This document shows, piece after piece, positions 40,535-51,675 of a stretch of DNA of 64,000 nt (positions are counted from its first letter, which is position 1; each line of letters opens with the position of its first letter). Under the pieces are notes generated by a model. That model did not search any database and was not told the DNA's origin. It saw only the letters and a program-made list of their open reading frames with translations. The translations under genes were made by a program, and so were the position numbers. The stretch is taken from contig JAAUPS010000002.1 of the NCBI GenBank assembly GCA_012033015.1, positions 1 to 64,000 on the forward strand. Direction: 5' to 3'. The stretch is from Phormidesmis sp. RL_2_1 (lineage in GTDB: Bacteria > Cyanobacteriota > Cyanobacteriia > Phormidesmidales > Phormidesmidaceae).

Positions 40535-42643
40535 CTACTCCCATTCGTTAAAATCTGGCGAATAAGGGTTCTCCGCATAGTCATTTTGATAGGGCGGCTG
40601 CTCGCGCGGCACGGTCTTCGAGCGACCACTGCCTTTGGTATCTTGCCAAGCACTACCCACCCCTTTAATAATGCCGCGACCCACTAGGCCAATGCCTCGA
40701 CCTAGCACCTCAGTCAGCACATAAACCACACTACTGCCAACCAAAGAAAATGCCGCCCGCAATCGCGGAGAAATGGCATCTCGGGTTTCCATCACCAAAG
40801 TCACCACCAATGGAATCCCACTCAATCGATTCAGCTCAGCGCGGCGCGGCGCATAAATCGCGGTAACATCAATGCCGTTTTCAGTCAGCACGTATAGGTT
40901 ATAGCGACTCTCAAAAATCGCTTTCGGTTCATTCACCAAGCGATCCAATCGGTAGCGCCAGGAGAGATCATTGCGAAAGCGCTCAATTTCTCGTGAAGAC
41001 ATGAGCCGACTGGCATACAAACTCTTTTTGATCGGTTCACTGTCGGCCAATCGGTTTAACAGTGGCTGAATCACCGCATTGGCAACCTGAATCATCAGAT
41101 TTTCGAGCAAGCGTTCGCTATGGGCTATGGCCTGGGGTGTGGTGGCTATATACGATGAACTCTCTATCACCATTGGCTCTTGAAACAGCCAGTGCCCAAA
41201 CAGCTCAGCCACCTGAGGAATCCGCGCTAAGATTTGTGCCTGCACCAACGGCTTTTCCTGCTTTAGCAGCGTTACCACTTCTTCTTCTACATTACTGACT
41301 CGCACCGTGTAATACTTACCAAAAAATTCGGTATTCACCGCATCCCAAAGATCTTGCAATACTTGGGCAGAACGCATCGATAGCTGACCCGGCTTCACCT
41401 GAGAAGCGCGTAAGTCAGACAACAACTCTTCCAATTGACGCAAAACTAAATACAACAACTCCAGCTTTTTATCAGGCCGCAAAATGTCAATTTCTAACGG
41501 TGACTCGCTGATATTTTTGAGGGGGCGCTGAAGCTTGGCAAATACCCCTTCAAATACTACATTTTGCACATCTCCAGGCCGCTCTTGCAGTCGCGCAGCA
41601 TTCGCTGCCATCGCCGCTGTCGCCCTCGGCACTAGCGCATCGCGATCCAAATAGCGAGCTGCTGTTCTATCGGCATAGCCTTGATTATAATAGCCCCGGC
41701 CATATCCTCCAGCTTGAGCCATCTGAATCCAATCAGTACTCGCTGAAGAGCCACGCCCCAACAAGCCTTTTCCCCCTTCCCCTTGTCCCTTTCCATTTTG
41801 CCTGACTGCATCTCCAAACTGTGGTGTCCGCCAAATTGCTGACACTAACCACCGAGCCGCCATCAGCTCACGCTTTTTGCCATCTAGAATCGATTGCTTG
41901 AGCCAAGATGCTGTACTTTGCCGTGCGATCGCCAAGGCTGACAAATCTCGATCAATCTGCCTTTGCCCAGAAAGCCGCATACTGATCCGCATCGCTGTCA
42001 GCGGCCCTGGAATATCGTTGAGCTGGGTCAAGGCCGCATTGTGATCTAAGTTCGGTGGGCGGTTGGGTAGCTTGAGACGATTGGCCGGACTTGCAGATGG
42101 GGCACTTGCAGATGGGGCACTCGCAGATGAGGACGCTGGATCTGGCGCTGGTGTGACTGGACTGCCGGAGGAGACCTCGCGAATCAGTTGAGCCAACCGC
42201 CGCACAGACATACTGCGGGTGCCATAGCCATCTGCCCCCATGCGTTCGGCAGCGGCCTGAATCACAGGCTCGTTTTGGGCGCTCAGTACTAATATGGGCA
42301 GATGGGGAAAATCTGTTTTGAGCTGTTGACAAACCTGTAGTCCAGGGGTCGATTCTGGGTTTCGCGCCCCTAGCCCCAAATCGAGAATAATCAGGTCAAT
42401 GGGCGGGGCTGGCGGTTTTTCTTTGGAGCGTAGCGCAGGATTATCTAAAGACTGTTGGTAGGTTTTGAAGCGCGATCGCACCCCTTCTAACACTTCGGTG
42501 GCGCTACCGGCTTCTGCCACAACGGTAAAATCGCCCTGCTGCTCTAGCCACACCTTTAAACCCAGCCGAAAAACCGGGTCTTCGTCAGCCAGCATCAATT
42601 GAATCGGGCTATCGCCTAAGCGTTGATTAATCGAATCGCTCAT
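40535..42643 (-). CDS. REC-like domain fused to DUF3685 (Ycf55-like)
   Basis: PIQLMLADEDPVFRLGLKVWLEQQG...LIILDLGLG; long C-terminal region recognised as DUF3685-type. Confidence 0.75.
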   Translation of the reverse strand: MSDSINQRLGDSPIQLMLADEDPVFRLGLKVWLEQQGDFTVVAEAGSATEVLEGVRSRFKTYQQSLDNPALRSKEKPPAPPIDLIILDLGLGARNPESTPGLQVCQQLKTDFPHLPILVLSAQNEPVIQAAAERMGADGYGTRSMSVRRLAQLIREVSSGSPVTPAPDPASSSASAPSASAPSASPANRLKLPNRPPNLDHNAALTQLNDIPGPLTAMRISMRLSGQRQIDRDLSALAIARQSTASWLKQSILDGKKRELMAARWLVSAIWRTPQFGDAVRQNGKGQGEGGKGLLGRGSSASTDWIQMAQAGGYGRGYYNQGYADRTAARYLDRDALVPRATAAMAANAARLQERPGDVQNVVFEGVFAKLQRPLKNISESPLEIDILRPDKKLELLYLVLRQLEELLSDLRASQVKPGQLSMRSAQVLQDLWDAVNTEFFGKYYTVRVSNVEEEVVTLLKQEKPLVQAQILARIPQVAELFGHWLFQEPMVIESSSYIATTPQAIAHSERLLENLMIQVANAVIQPLLNRLADSEPIKKSLYASRLMSSREIERFRNDLSWRYRLDRLVNEPKAIFESRYNLYVLTENGIDVTAIYAPRRAELNRLSGIPLVVTLVMETRDAISPRLRAAFSLVGSSVVYVLTEVLGRGIGLVGRGIIKGVGSAWQDTKGSGRSKTVPREQPPYQNDYAENPYSPDFNEWE

Positions 42644-42729
42644 GTCTGGCCTAACGGGCGGGAGGAAAGCGCGTGTTGATGATTATACGCGCACACAACG
42701 CTTGCTTACGCATCAACCATGACCGCTAC

Positions 42730-42966
42730 TATAGCGTTTCTCACTTGGCTAGACTACAGATATTTTGGTGAAACCTTTACAGAACAACAGGCCAAGTGAG
42801 TTGCGATACCCGTTGGCGTAGCCTCGCCGTCGGCGTTATGCATCCGGGTATCGCTATATCGTTTCTGTCGAGTGAGACCCTGCGTCGCTTGGCGGCGCTA
42901 AGGAATGCTCACCAAGACAGCGGTGAGACCCTGCGTCGTCGTACGGCGCTAAGGAATGCTCACCAA
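42730..42966 (+). repeat. Composite dispersed repeat (type I followed by duplicated type II module)
   Basis: ATAGCGTTTCTCACTTGGCTAGACTACAG...GGCCAAGTGAG; CCGTTGGCGTAGCCTCGCCGTCGGCGTTATGCATC; GTGAGACCCTGCGTCG...GGCGCTAAGGAATGCTCACCAAGACA twice. Confidence 0.75.
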
Positions 42967-43011
42967 GACACTGATCATCATGACTGATCTGTCTAAAGTG
43001 ACTGACTAAAG

Positions 43012-44933
43012 TTACTGATAATAGTCGTCCTGGTAGCCATCGCTGTCATCGCTGTCGCCATAGCCATCGTCACTATAGCTATCACCATAGCTATCACCAT
43101 CACCACCGTAGCTATCGGCGGCGGGCGCTTGTAATGACCAAATGTAGGCTCGCTCCTTTTCCCAAATGGCAATACTGACTCGGGCTTCGCCGTAGAGTGC
43201 TCGACCTGGGGCAATTTGAGCTGCGGTGTCAATCGCTGCGCTAAGGCTACCGATGGCCGCGAGGTTCTCAGCTCTGATCAAAATGGGCCGATCTTCAATC
43301 GTCTGAATTTCTGTCGTCCAGGCTTTAATCGAAGCCTGGGCTTCATCATAGAGGGCGCGGCCTTTAGCGACTTTTTTGGCTTCTGCGATCGCATTGTTCA
43401 ACCCGCTCACCTTGCCATTGGCCGCCAGCTTCGCAGCCTTGTCCATAATCGGCTGATCTTCAATAATTTCAATCCGATCTTGCCATTCGGCAATGTAGGT
43501 TTGCCCTTCTACGCGCAGGGCACGACCGAGCTTGACCTTGTTGGCTTCAGCGATCGCCAATCGTAAATTGGCCTTACCGCCAGCCGCCGCTAGCTGCACG
43601 GCTTGGTTCAAAATCGGTCGATCTTCCAAACGCTGAATTTCTTTGCGCCAATGAGAGACTAGGGTTTGGGCCTGCAAGCGCTGGGGGCGCTCCTGAGTGA
43701 TTTTTTCGGCTTCGGCAATAGCCAAGGCGTAAGTTGCGCGTTGACCAACCCGCGCGAGCGTGCTGGCATACTGCAACTGCACCATGTCATCGAGCTTTTT
43801 GCGCCATTCGGTGAGGCTGGCTTGGGCTTCAGCGTAAAACGGGCTAGTAGGCGAAATTCGCTGCACCGCTTGGATGGCTTCCCGCAGGTTATACACCTGA
43901 CCGTAGGAAGGCGTCCACTGATCGTAGGGGTCTGTCGCTAGGCGTTTGGCATAGCCAAAACTGATCAAATCTTGGGCTTCAGTTGGCAAATCCAAATCGG
44001 GCGGGACAAATTGAACCACCGCGATCGCCCCATCGAGATCTTCTTCTTCCCACTTTTGAAAGCTGTATTGCAATACCTTGTCGGCCCAAGCATCCACATC
44101 GGGCTTGGCCTCTACCCAAGCAGCCGTTTCCAGGTTGATGTCTTTCACCAAAGCCAGCGCTTCGCCCAATTTTGCCAGATCACCTGTTTTCGCTAGCGCT
44201 CGCGCTTGGCTGAGCTGACGGCGAGCGGTTTCCTCTCGATCAATTTTGGCTTCGAGCTGAGCGCTGCGAGTCCGCACCCAGTAATTACTGTTCAATATTT
44301 TGAATGCCTGTAGGCCCCGGCGAGCACCTGTCCAGTTTTGGGCCTCAATGGCACGTAAAACGTTGGCCTCAAACTCTTGGCCTGTGCTCCATTCTTTATC
44401 CCAAGTGCGATCGCACTTTTGACCTGCGGATAAATCTCCACCCGAGTCGGAATTCGCCCAGCCAGTAGCCGCGCCTGCTGCACATCGCCGCGCTGCACCA
44501 TCAGCTCCAACTCACTCAGCAGGGCCCTAGCCCAGCGATTCATCAACTGATTGGCTTCTTCATAGAGAGGATTGCTCGGCGTCCAAGGCTCCACTAACTC
44601 AATCGCTTCTACCAAAGCTTGGGCCGAGCCTGAGCGCACACTGGCTTGAGCGCACAGCAACTGCTCACTGTCGCTTTTGGCCGCAGCCAGTTGGGTACAG
44701 TCAGGCAAGGGCGGGTTTTGGGTCATCACCGATACTGCCCGCAAACTGACGCCAGCGGCTGTAGCCAACAGCGCCATCCAAATCAACGGCCACAAAAACT
44801 CTGAAATTTTACGTCGGAGGCGATCGCGCAGCCGCTCTGGCAAAGCATCACCCAAGCGGGGCGCTGGCGCGGGGCGAGTCGTCGTCGTCGCTTGAGTCAC
44901 AGAAGTTGGCGTAGAGGGTTGAGTAGAGGTCAT
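43012..44933 (-). pseudogene. Membrane-anchored helical-repeat protein, split by a 1-nt deletion near 44400
   Basis: Restoring GGGG gives ...QVKSAIALGDKEWSTGQEFEANVLRAIEAQNWTGARRGLQAFKILNSNYWVRTRSAQLEAKIDREE; repeated ALRVEGQTYIAEWQDRIEIIEDQPIMDKAAKLAANG units. Confidence 0.85.
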
Positions 44934-45167
44934 TTGTGCAAGATCCGGCAGCAACGAGCTTTATCAAAAAATCTTGATGGGTTTAGGCCACCATACAGTT
45001 CCCAACGGGATGAATCCCTGCTCAAACCATCGAATAAGTTTTATCAAAATTTGCTGTCATTGTAGTGGCAATTGATCAACTTGCTCTGCTTTGTCAGAGG
45101 AATTTTACGCTTTATCAGAAGAATTTATGGCGGATCATGGATGCAGATAACTGACCTGAAACATAAC

Positions 45168-45197
45168 TGGGCACTTATGGGCACTTATGGGCACTTA
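45168..45197. repeat. 10-bp tandem repeat running into the aminopeptidase stop codon
   Basis: GGGCACTTAT repeated; the minus-strand stop (tta, 45195-45197) lies in the last unit. Confidence 0.85.
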
Positions 45198-46565
45198 TTG
45201 GGGCGCAAACCGTGACTGAATCAGCGCAAAGAGCGATCGCATTCCCATGGCCTCCCCCCCTTCTGGACGGCCAGGGAGGCTGCGAACGTTATACGCCATA
45301 AAGTCGATATGAATCCAGGGCTTAGCCTCGAATGCTGGATGGCGAACAAACTCCCGCAAAAACAGCGCCGCCGTAATCGCACCACCGTAAGCCGTACTCG
45401 AGGTATTGTTCAAATCCGCCACATTGCTCTCCAACATCGCCCGGTAAGGCTCATGCAAAGGCAATCGCCAAAGCGGATCATCCTGCTGTTCGCCAGCTTG
45501 GAGCAGCGCTTGGGCTGTAGCATCATCATTGCAAAACAGTGCCGCCACTTCAGTCCCTATCGCCACACGGGCAGCCCCTGTCAAAGTAGCGCAGTCAATC
45601 AGCAAGTCTGGCGATTCGCTGCTAGCCTCGCTCAGCGCATCGGCGAGCACTAAGCGCCCTTCCGCATCGGTATTACCAATTTCTACCGTCGTCCCTTGGC
45701 GAGAAGTCAACACATCAGAAGGCCGAGTAGCATTGCCTGCAATGCTATTTTCCACCGCCGGAATCAGTACCCGCAGCCGAATCGGCACCCCCAGTTGCAT
45801 AATCATTTTGGCCAGTCCCAGCACCTGCGCCGAACCGCCCATATCTTTCTTCATCAGCTTCATGCCAGCCGATGACTTCATATTCAACCCACCCGTATCG
45901 AAGCAAACGCCTTTGCCAACCAACGTCACTTTAGGTGCCAACGGATCGCCCCAATGCATATCAATCAGCCTAGGTATTTGAGTATTGGCACGATTATTAG
46001 CCTTGCCAACGGCATACACCATCGGGTAATTCGCAGCCAGCAGATCTTCGCCAACAATGACTTTGCACTCAGCGCCAAAGCGACCAGCCAGCAGTTGTGC
46101 CGCTTCAGCCAAGTGCTGTGGCCCCATGTCCAAAGCAGGCGTATTCACCAAATCTCGGACTAAATAGGTGGCCTCGGCAGCAGCAGTGATGTATGTCTGA
46201 TCCGCATTGTCAGGAAAATCGAGTTCGGGCAGAGCATCGGCATCGGTCTGCTTGTAGCGCGTGAACCGATACTGACCTAGCACCCAGCCGAGGCAAAGTT
46301 TGGTAGCCATTTCAGGCGAAAATTCATCCGCCAGCTCGTATTTTTGGGCAGGCAAGGTCGCAGCGAGTTGCCCTAGCGTCCAAGTATCAAACGTTTTGGG
46401 TTTGCCTACTAAGACTCGATCCAACTCTCCATCACGAGAGGGCACAAGGCAATAACTCCCTGGCTGCCCGGTAAAGCCAGACATCTCCAGCCAAACTGCC
46501 TGATTCACATACTCGCGCTTGACTTGCGCTTCATCGACAAAATGCAAAGGAATATTAGAGGGCAA
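45195..46565 (-). CDS. M17 leucyl aminopeptidase family protein
   Basis: LVGKGVCFDTGGLNMKSSAGMKLMKKDMGGSA; NTDAEGRLVLADALSEA. Confidence 0.95.
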   Translation of the reverse strand: MPSNIPLHFVDEAQVKREYVNQAVWLEMSGFTGQPGSYCLVPSRDGELDRVLVGKPKTFDTWTLGQLAATLPAQKYELADEFSPEMATKLCLGWVLGQYRFTRYKQTDADALPELDFPDNADQTYITAAAEATYLVRDLVNTPALDMGPQHLAEAAQLLAGRFGAECKVIVGEDLLAANYPMVYAVGKANNRANTQIPRLIDMHWGDPLAPKVTLVGKGVCFDTGGLNMKSSAGMKLMKKDMGGSAQVLGLAKMIMQLGVPIRLRVLIPAVENSIAGNATRPSDVLTSRQGTTVEIGNTDAEGRLVLADALSEASSESPDLLIDCATLTGAARVAIGTEVAALFCNDDATAQALLQAGEQQDDPLWRLPLHEPYRAMLESNVADLNNTSSTAYGGAITAALFLREFVRHPAFEAKPWIHIDFMAYNVRSLPGRPEGGEAMGMRSLFALIQSRFAPQ

Positions 46566-46875
46566 GGGTTTGACTCCAACTCAAAGTGACGACAAGCGTT
46601 AGATATCTGCTAATAGCAAAGGTAAAGATGCGTTTTTATCCTGCATCTCGTCAGGTTGCCTATAGTTTTACAGCGGGTTTGTACAGCGGCTTTATACAGC
46701 GGGTTATACAGCGGCTTCAGCCGATGTGACTGCCTCAGCAAGCTGACAAGCTGCAACCAATCAAAATATCCTCAGCTCGAATATCCTAAACCCTAACTGT
46801 CTATAGGCATAAAAGTATCGAGATAAAAATACAACCCTAAAAAATGGCTCTAGTGCTTGCAAGCGCTAGAGCCAC

Positions 46876-47010
46876 ATATAGCTGCTGTCGGGTGAGTGAG
46901 GGCAACGCGCCTGTGCCGGATGCATTCGCACAGGCGCGTTGCTTGGTCCGTTGTCACGTCATGGTTTCAGCCAGCACACTGTACCTCAGCCAAGCGACCA
47001 AAGCTATAGT
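46876..47010 (-). repeat. Dispersed repeat (type I)
   Basis: TATAGCTGCTGTCGGGTG...GCCGGATGCATTCG...CCGTTGTCACGTCATGGTTTCAGCC...CCTCAGCCAAGCGACCAAAGCTATA. Confidence 0.75.
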
Positions 47011-47227
47011 CATTCTCTCAACCGAAAATAGAACTCAATGAAGCCATCGCCATCGCCCAATGCAAAGGCGATGGCTGGGCACATAGCGCTATAGGCAGCA
47101 ACGGCTTCAACTAATTGAGACCTAAGGGATTGAGACCTAATGGATTGAGACCTAATGGATTAAGGTATAGAGCCATATGGCAAACGCTATAGCACTGACT
47201 CAAACGCTCAATCTGAAGCATCTAAAC

Positions 47228-47767
47228 CTAAGCGCTCACTTCCGGCTTTGCCGCCGTCTCAGGCGGGGAGGATACCTTTACCCGCATCACATGCTTTGAC
47301 TTGGCCGACAGCGCATTGCTATCTAGCCAGTTAGTGATGAGCGCATCAAAAGAGAATAGCCCTGCACCATTGACGGCAAAGAACAAAAAGCAAGCCGCAT
47401 AAATCGCTGATAGCTCTAGGTAAGGCAAGCTCAAGCCTGCCACCTTGACGTGGTGATACATCGCCACGCACATGGTGCTAAATAACCCCAAAGCAGCGGG
47501 ACGAATAAAGAGCCCTACCATCACCAAAGGCGCACCGATGAGTTCAGTGTAGGCGGCAACATAGCTCAGGAAAATAGGGAACGGCAATCCTAAATAGGCG
47601 ACATAGGCTTGGGCAAAGCCCTCAATATCGGCCAGCTTATCTATGCCGTTGTGAATCATCATGATGCCGAGAATGGCGCGCATGATGGCCAAGGTGGTTT
47701 GAGAAGCAAAGTTAGGGTTGACGTTGGGATTAAAGGCAGTCCCCAAAAGTTTGGTAGCAGTGTTCAT
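47228..47767 (-). CDS. DoxX-family membrane protein
   Basis: AIMRAILGIMMIHNGIDKL...LPFPIFLSYVAAYTELIGAPLVMVGLFIRPAAL; start MNTATK at 47767. Confidence 0.85.
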   Translation of the reverse strand: MNTATKLLGTAFNPNVNPNFASQTTLAIMRAILGIMMIHNGIDKLADIEGFAQAYVAYLGLPFPIFLSYVAAYTELIGAPLVMVGLFIRPAALGLFSTMCVAMYHHVKVAGLSLPYLELSAIYAACFLFFAVNGAGLFSFDALITNWLDSNALSAKSKHVMRVKVSSPPETAAKPEVSA

Positions 47768-48172
47768 GATTGAAGGATTGAAAAGGATTAATTGGCGATG
47801 GATATATAACCAATTATAACGGCTTATATTAATTTTTGTAAGCACGGACTCACGCAAAATTGTGGCGAAAGCGCTATAAATCAGTCTTTTGAGCGCTCTG
47901 TTTTGTTTATGAGAAGCCTTTTGATTTATGAAAAATGGATTTATGGCGATCGCCAGATGCATTTTGCGATCGCTGACCCCATAGCGCTATACCTATCAAC
48001 GGTTTTACCCATTGAGCAGGGGAGCTTGATCAGGGGGGATTGATCGAGGGGTAGAGTGATAGGGCGTGGATTGATTAGGATGTAGCGCTATGGAATGAAC
48101 GCTATACCAATTTCTTAAGCTCTCGCCCAAAAGCTCTGAGTCGCCCAGCGCTGGCGATACCGAGTTGAGGCT

Positions 48173-48280
48173 ATATAGCTTTGGTCGCTTGGCTGAGGTC
48201 CAGCATGTTGGCTGCAACCATTGCATGACGACGGGCCAAGCGACGCACTTGTACCGAATGCATCCGGCAGAAGCTATATA
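48173..48280 (+). repeat. MITE-like element, type I
   Basis: TATATAGCTTTGGTCGCTTGGCTGAGG...GGGCCAAGCGACGC...CCGGCAGAAGCTATATA. Confidence 0.75.
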
Positions 48281-48312
48281 GCTTGCGCCGAGTTAGCGAT
48301 CTCGCATAGATA

Positions 48313-49743
48313 TTAATTTTTAAAGTCAATTGTGAACGGGATGAAGTCGTAGCCCGTGCCGGAGCGGTTGCCTGGTTCTACTTTGACTAAACGATCGACT
48401 TGGCGGCGATCGCCCGACGGCAAAAAGTTAATCGGGCCAGTGGCGCTCTCTACACTAAAGTCTCTATCGTCAAGCGCCACTTTAAGCCCTTCTCGACTAG
48501 CATCTGTTTCTAGGCCATTGGCGATCGCAATGACCGCATCATAAGCCGTAGCTGTTCGCCAACTGACATCTCCTTTCCACAAATCGCGCGAGCTACTGAC
48601 AAAGTCAGCATCCGTATCTCTAGAGAGCAAGTGCCAAGGCACCGCAACCGTCAGAGACTGAGCATCGCGGCCTGCCTCTTCCAAAATCACTCGATTGTAT
48701 AGCTCATCTCCGCCGAGGATAGGCAGCGCGCCCGCATTAAAGTTAATCACCGCCGCCGCCGCATCCAACGTGTTGGCACTCGCCGCTATCATCAGTGAAT
48801 CGACGCCTTTGGCTTCAGCCTCGCGCTGCACATTAGGATCAAATGTCGTTTGTGACAGGTCATATTCGCCAATCACATTGCCGCCCCAAGCCATCACAAA
48901 GCTCTTAAATTCTTCTTTGAGAGAGCTGCTGAGATCGCTACTCGCATCAAAATAAACAGCAACATCTTTATCTTTGCGGTAGTAAATCATATAGGCTGCT
49001 AGTGCGGCAGCCGCAAAGCTATCGCTAGGCACCGTCCGAAACAGATAAGGGCTCAGACCAGAAAGATCAACAGCCGTACTCGCTGGGGTCACTGTAACCA
49101 GTTTGCCCGCAGCATAAATGGGCGCTGTCGCTAAGGTCACATCACTGGCATAGTGGCCCACCACGCCAATAATGGTCGGATCAGACACTAAGTTTTCGGC
49201 GATGGTTTGGGCCAGTGCTGGATCGTTTTCATCATTGACCAACACTAACTTTACGGGCATACCATTAATGCCGCCGCTGCGGTTGATCACATCTTGGGCC
49301 TGAGCGGCGCCTCGCAAAATTTCTAGGCCAATTTTACTGGCGGCCCCAGCAGGTGCGACAACGGCAATAGTGTAGGCGCTATCGTCGCCAATCCGGGCAT
49401 TGCTGCGGTAGATGAAGCTCTCCGGATCGTTGGGATTATCTGCCAAAGATGCGTTGAAAGCAGTAATGGCACTAGCGTAGTTGGCGGCTGCGATCGCAGC
49501 AGTACCTTCTTGCTTAGCCTCAGAAGAGTCAGGAAAAAGGACTTCTTCGCCAGCGCTCACCCGTGAAGTGACCTCTTCTGGCAAACTGTCACTGGAGGCG
49601 ACCGTACCTGCCGATTGCTGTACCGTCGTAGCTGGATTTAACCGATTAGTCAGTGCCCACAACAATAACGAAATACCACCGACTAGTCCAAAGGCCAACA
49701 ATGTAGCCAAGATGGCAAAGCGACTGTTGTTTTCCTGCGACAT
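48313..49743 (-). CDS. ABC transporter substrate-binding protein, branched-chain amino-acid (LivK) type
   Basis: YTIAVVAPAGAASKIGLEILRGAAQAQDVINRSGGINGMPVKLVLVNDENDPALA; VVGHYASDVTLATAPIY. Confidence 0.9.
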   Translation of the reverse strand: MSQENNSRFAILATLLAFGLVGGISLLLWALTNRLNPATTVQQSAGTVASSDSLPEEVTSRVSAGEEVLFPDSSEAKQEGTAAIAAANYASAITAFNASLADNPNDPESFIYRSNARIGDDSAYTIAVVAPAGAASKIGLEILRGAAQAQDVINRSGGINGMPVKLVLVNDENDPALAQTIAENLVSDPTIIGVVGHYASDVTLATAPIYAAGKLVTVTPASTAVDLSGLSPYLFRTVPSDSFAAAALAAYMIYYRKDKDVAVYFDASSDLSSSLKEEFKSFVMAWGGNVIGEYDLSQTTFDPNVQREAEAKGVDSLMIAASANTLDAAAAVINFNAGALPILGGDELYNRVILEEAGRDAQSLTVAVPWHLLSRDTDADFVSSSRDLWKGDVSWRTATAYDAVIAIANGLETDASREGLKVALDDRDFSVESATGPINFLPSGDRRQVDRLVKVEPGNRSGTGYDFIPFTIDFKN

Positions 49744-50030
49744 ACTGAAAAATTACCTTAAACTACCCTAACAGACGCGAAATAACCAAAATATTGCGGC
49801 GCAATATTCCGTGCAAATACCCCAACTCCAGATAAATCTATACCAATATACGGTGTTTCAGGCTCACACAGATCGATGCCCCGACTTTATGGTTCATTCT
49901 TTCATAAAGTTTCCGCCGTTTTCCATAGGGTTTCCAGACGTTTCTCAGGCGTTGTTCCCAGCCATAAGATCTGAGCGCCCGCCATATCTGAACCCATGAT
50001 TTTCAGCTCGCTCTTTTGAGCCCCCAATTC

Positions 50031-50122
50031 TATAGCTTTGGTCGCTGGGCTAGACTACAGATATAGCGTGTACCCGTTGGCGTAGCCTCACCGTCGGCGT
50101 TATGCATCCCGGTACCGCTATA
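50031..50122 (+). repeat. Dispersed repeat (type I)
   Basis: TATAGCTTTGGTCGCTGGGCTAGACTACAG...CCCGTTGGCGTAGCCTCACCGTCGGCGTTATGCATCCCGGTACCGCTATA. Confidence 0.7.
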
Positions 50123-50125
50123 AGC

Positions 50126-51675
50126 CTATGAGGCCAAGCGCATCGTTGCCAGCGTTTGTTGATGTTGATGCACAGGCACTAAGCTATGAGCTGCGATCAT
50201 GCCACTAGCGGCTACCGCTGGCAGGCCAATCCCTGGAAAGGTAGAGTCTCCACAGCACAGCAACCCCTTCAAAGGCGTCTTTGGCCCTGGAAAGATGGCG
50301 TTACCCGCAGCAATTGCAGGGCCATACGACCCCTGATAACGCCGCAAATAGCGTTCATGGGTGAGCGGTGTCCCCGCCAGTGAAAGGGTTGTCCGCTGAC
50401 GAATATCTGGAATAATACGCTCTAGCGCTTGCCACATCACCTCTGATCGCAATTGCTTTTGCAAGGCGTAGGCTTGGCTATGGCGATTCATGCCTTGCCA
50501 TGGCCCATAGGGTTCGTTTCCCGGCGTATAGACATGGAGGGTATGTTTACCGGGCGGGGCCAAACCGGCATCTAGCACGGAGGGAATAGACACTAAAACC
50601 AGATTTTGGGGGGCTGTGATGCCCTGCTCCCAATCGTTAAGCACAATATAATGGCAGGCCAAATCATGCGGCAGCCCTTGAGCGTCAATCCCAAGATGGA
50701 GATGCATAAAGCTGTCACAAGCTGGTGTTGCCTGCCGCTGAGCCCGCCATTTGGGCGGCAGTACCCCGGCTGGAATCAGCGCCAACGTATCCCATACAGA
50801 TGTATTAGAAACCACGGCGCAAGTCGCCTCAATGGTCTCGCCATTGCGCAGCCGTACGCCGCTTGCCCGCGCCTTTTGGGAATTAATTTGGGTGACATGG
50901 GCAGCGGTTTTAATCTGGCCGCCGTGCTTCGTAATGCCACGAACTAGGGCCGCCACTAACGCCGCCGAGCCCCCCTGAGGATAGTCAAGCTGCACGTCAG
51001 GGCGATACCAATCTGCAAACATAAAGGCGACTTCAGCCGTACTCGTACCGCTAGCAGGCAGCCCCGACAGCAAAAACACAGCATATCTAGCCAATGGCGG
51101 ATAAAGGTGTCGGTGATCACCTGATCGAGGATGCGGCTAAAGGGGCCCATGAGTTGGGCGGTATGGCTAGCGTGCTTGAGAAGGTTGGGAATAAAGGGGC
51201 CAGCGGTACGAAGGGCACCCCAGTCAAACCGCACAGCCGCAGTGGGCAGCGCTACAGCCGCACTGGCGAGGGGCCGCATCAGGCGCTGCAGTGCGCGCCA
51301 TTCACTGACCGCTTTGGGGCCGCGCAGTTGTTGCAATACATCGCAAAACTGATCGGCTCCGACGGCCGCATCAAAGTCTCCTTCTGGCAATCGACAGCCC
51401 CAAGTGTTGTAGTTCACCCAGTCGATGTCTTCACCAATAATATCGAGCACTTGACGCAGTGGATTGGGCGAAGGGCTAAAAGACATGCCCGAATACAGCG
51501 ATGGGCCGGAGTCAAAGTGGTGACCTTCCCGCTCAAAGCCATGGGCTGCACCACCCAACAGACTATGACTTTCACAAACGACAACATCTAGGCCATAGTG
51601 AGCCAGTAGAGCAGCGCAACACAGGCCGCCGATACCGCTGCCGATGATGACAACATCTGTTTTTTGGCAAGTCAT
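50126..51675 (-). pseudogene. CrtI/CrtISO-like FAD-dependent phytoene desaturase family protein, split by a 1-nt deletion in a T run near 51072
   Basis: VVIIGSGIGGLCCAALLAHYGLDVVVCESHSLLGGAAHGF; restoring one T gives RHWLDMLCFLLSGLPASGTSTAEVAFMFADWYRPDVQLDYPQGGSAAL. Confidence 0.9.

Noticed and set aside
42796-42987. 63-aa ORF with repeated ETLRR.ALRNAHQD peptide
   Set aside because: It is translation of the duplicated type II repeat module; no independent coding evidence.
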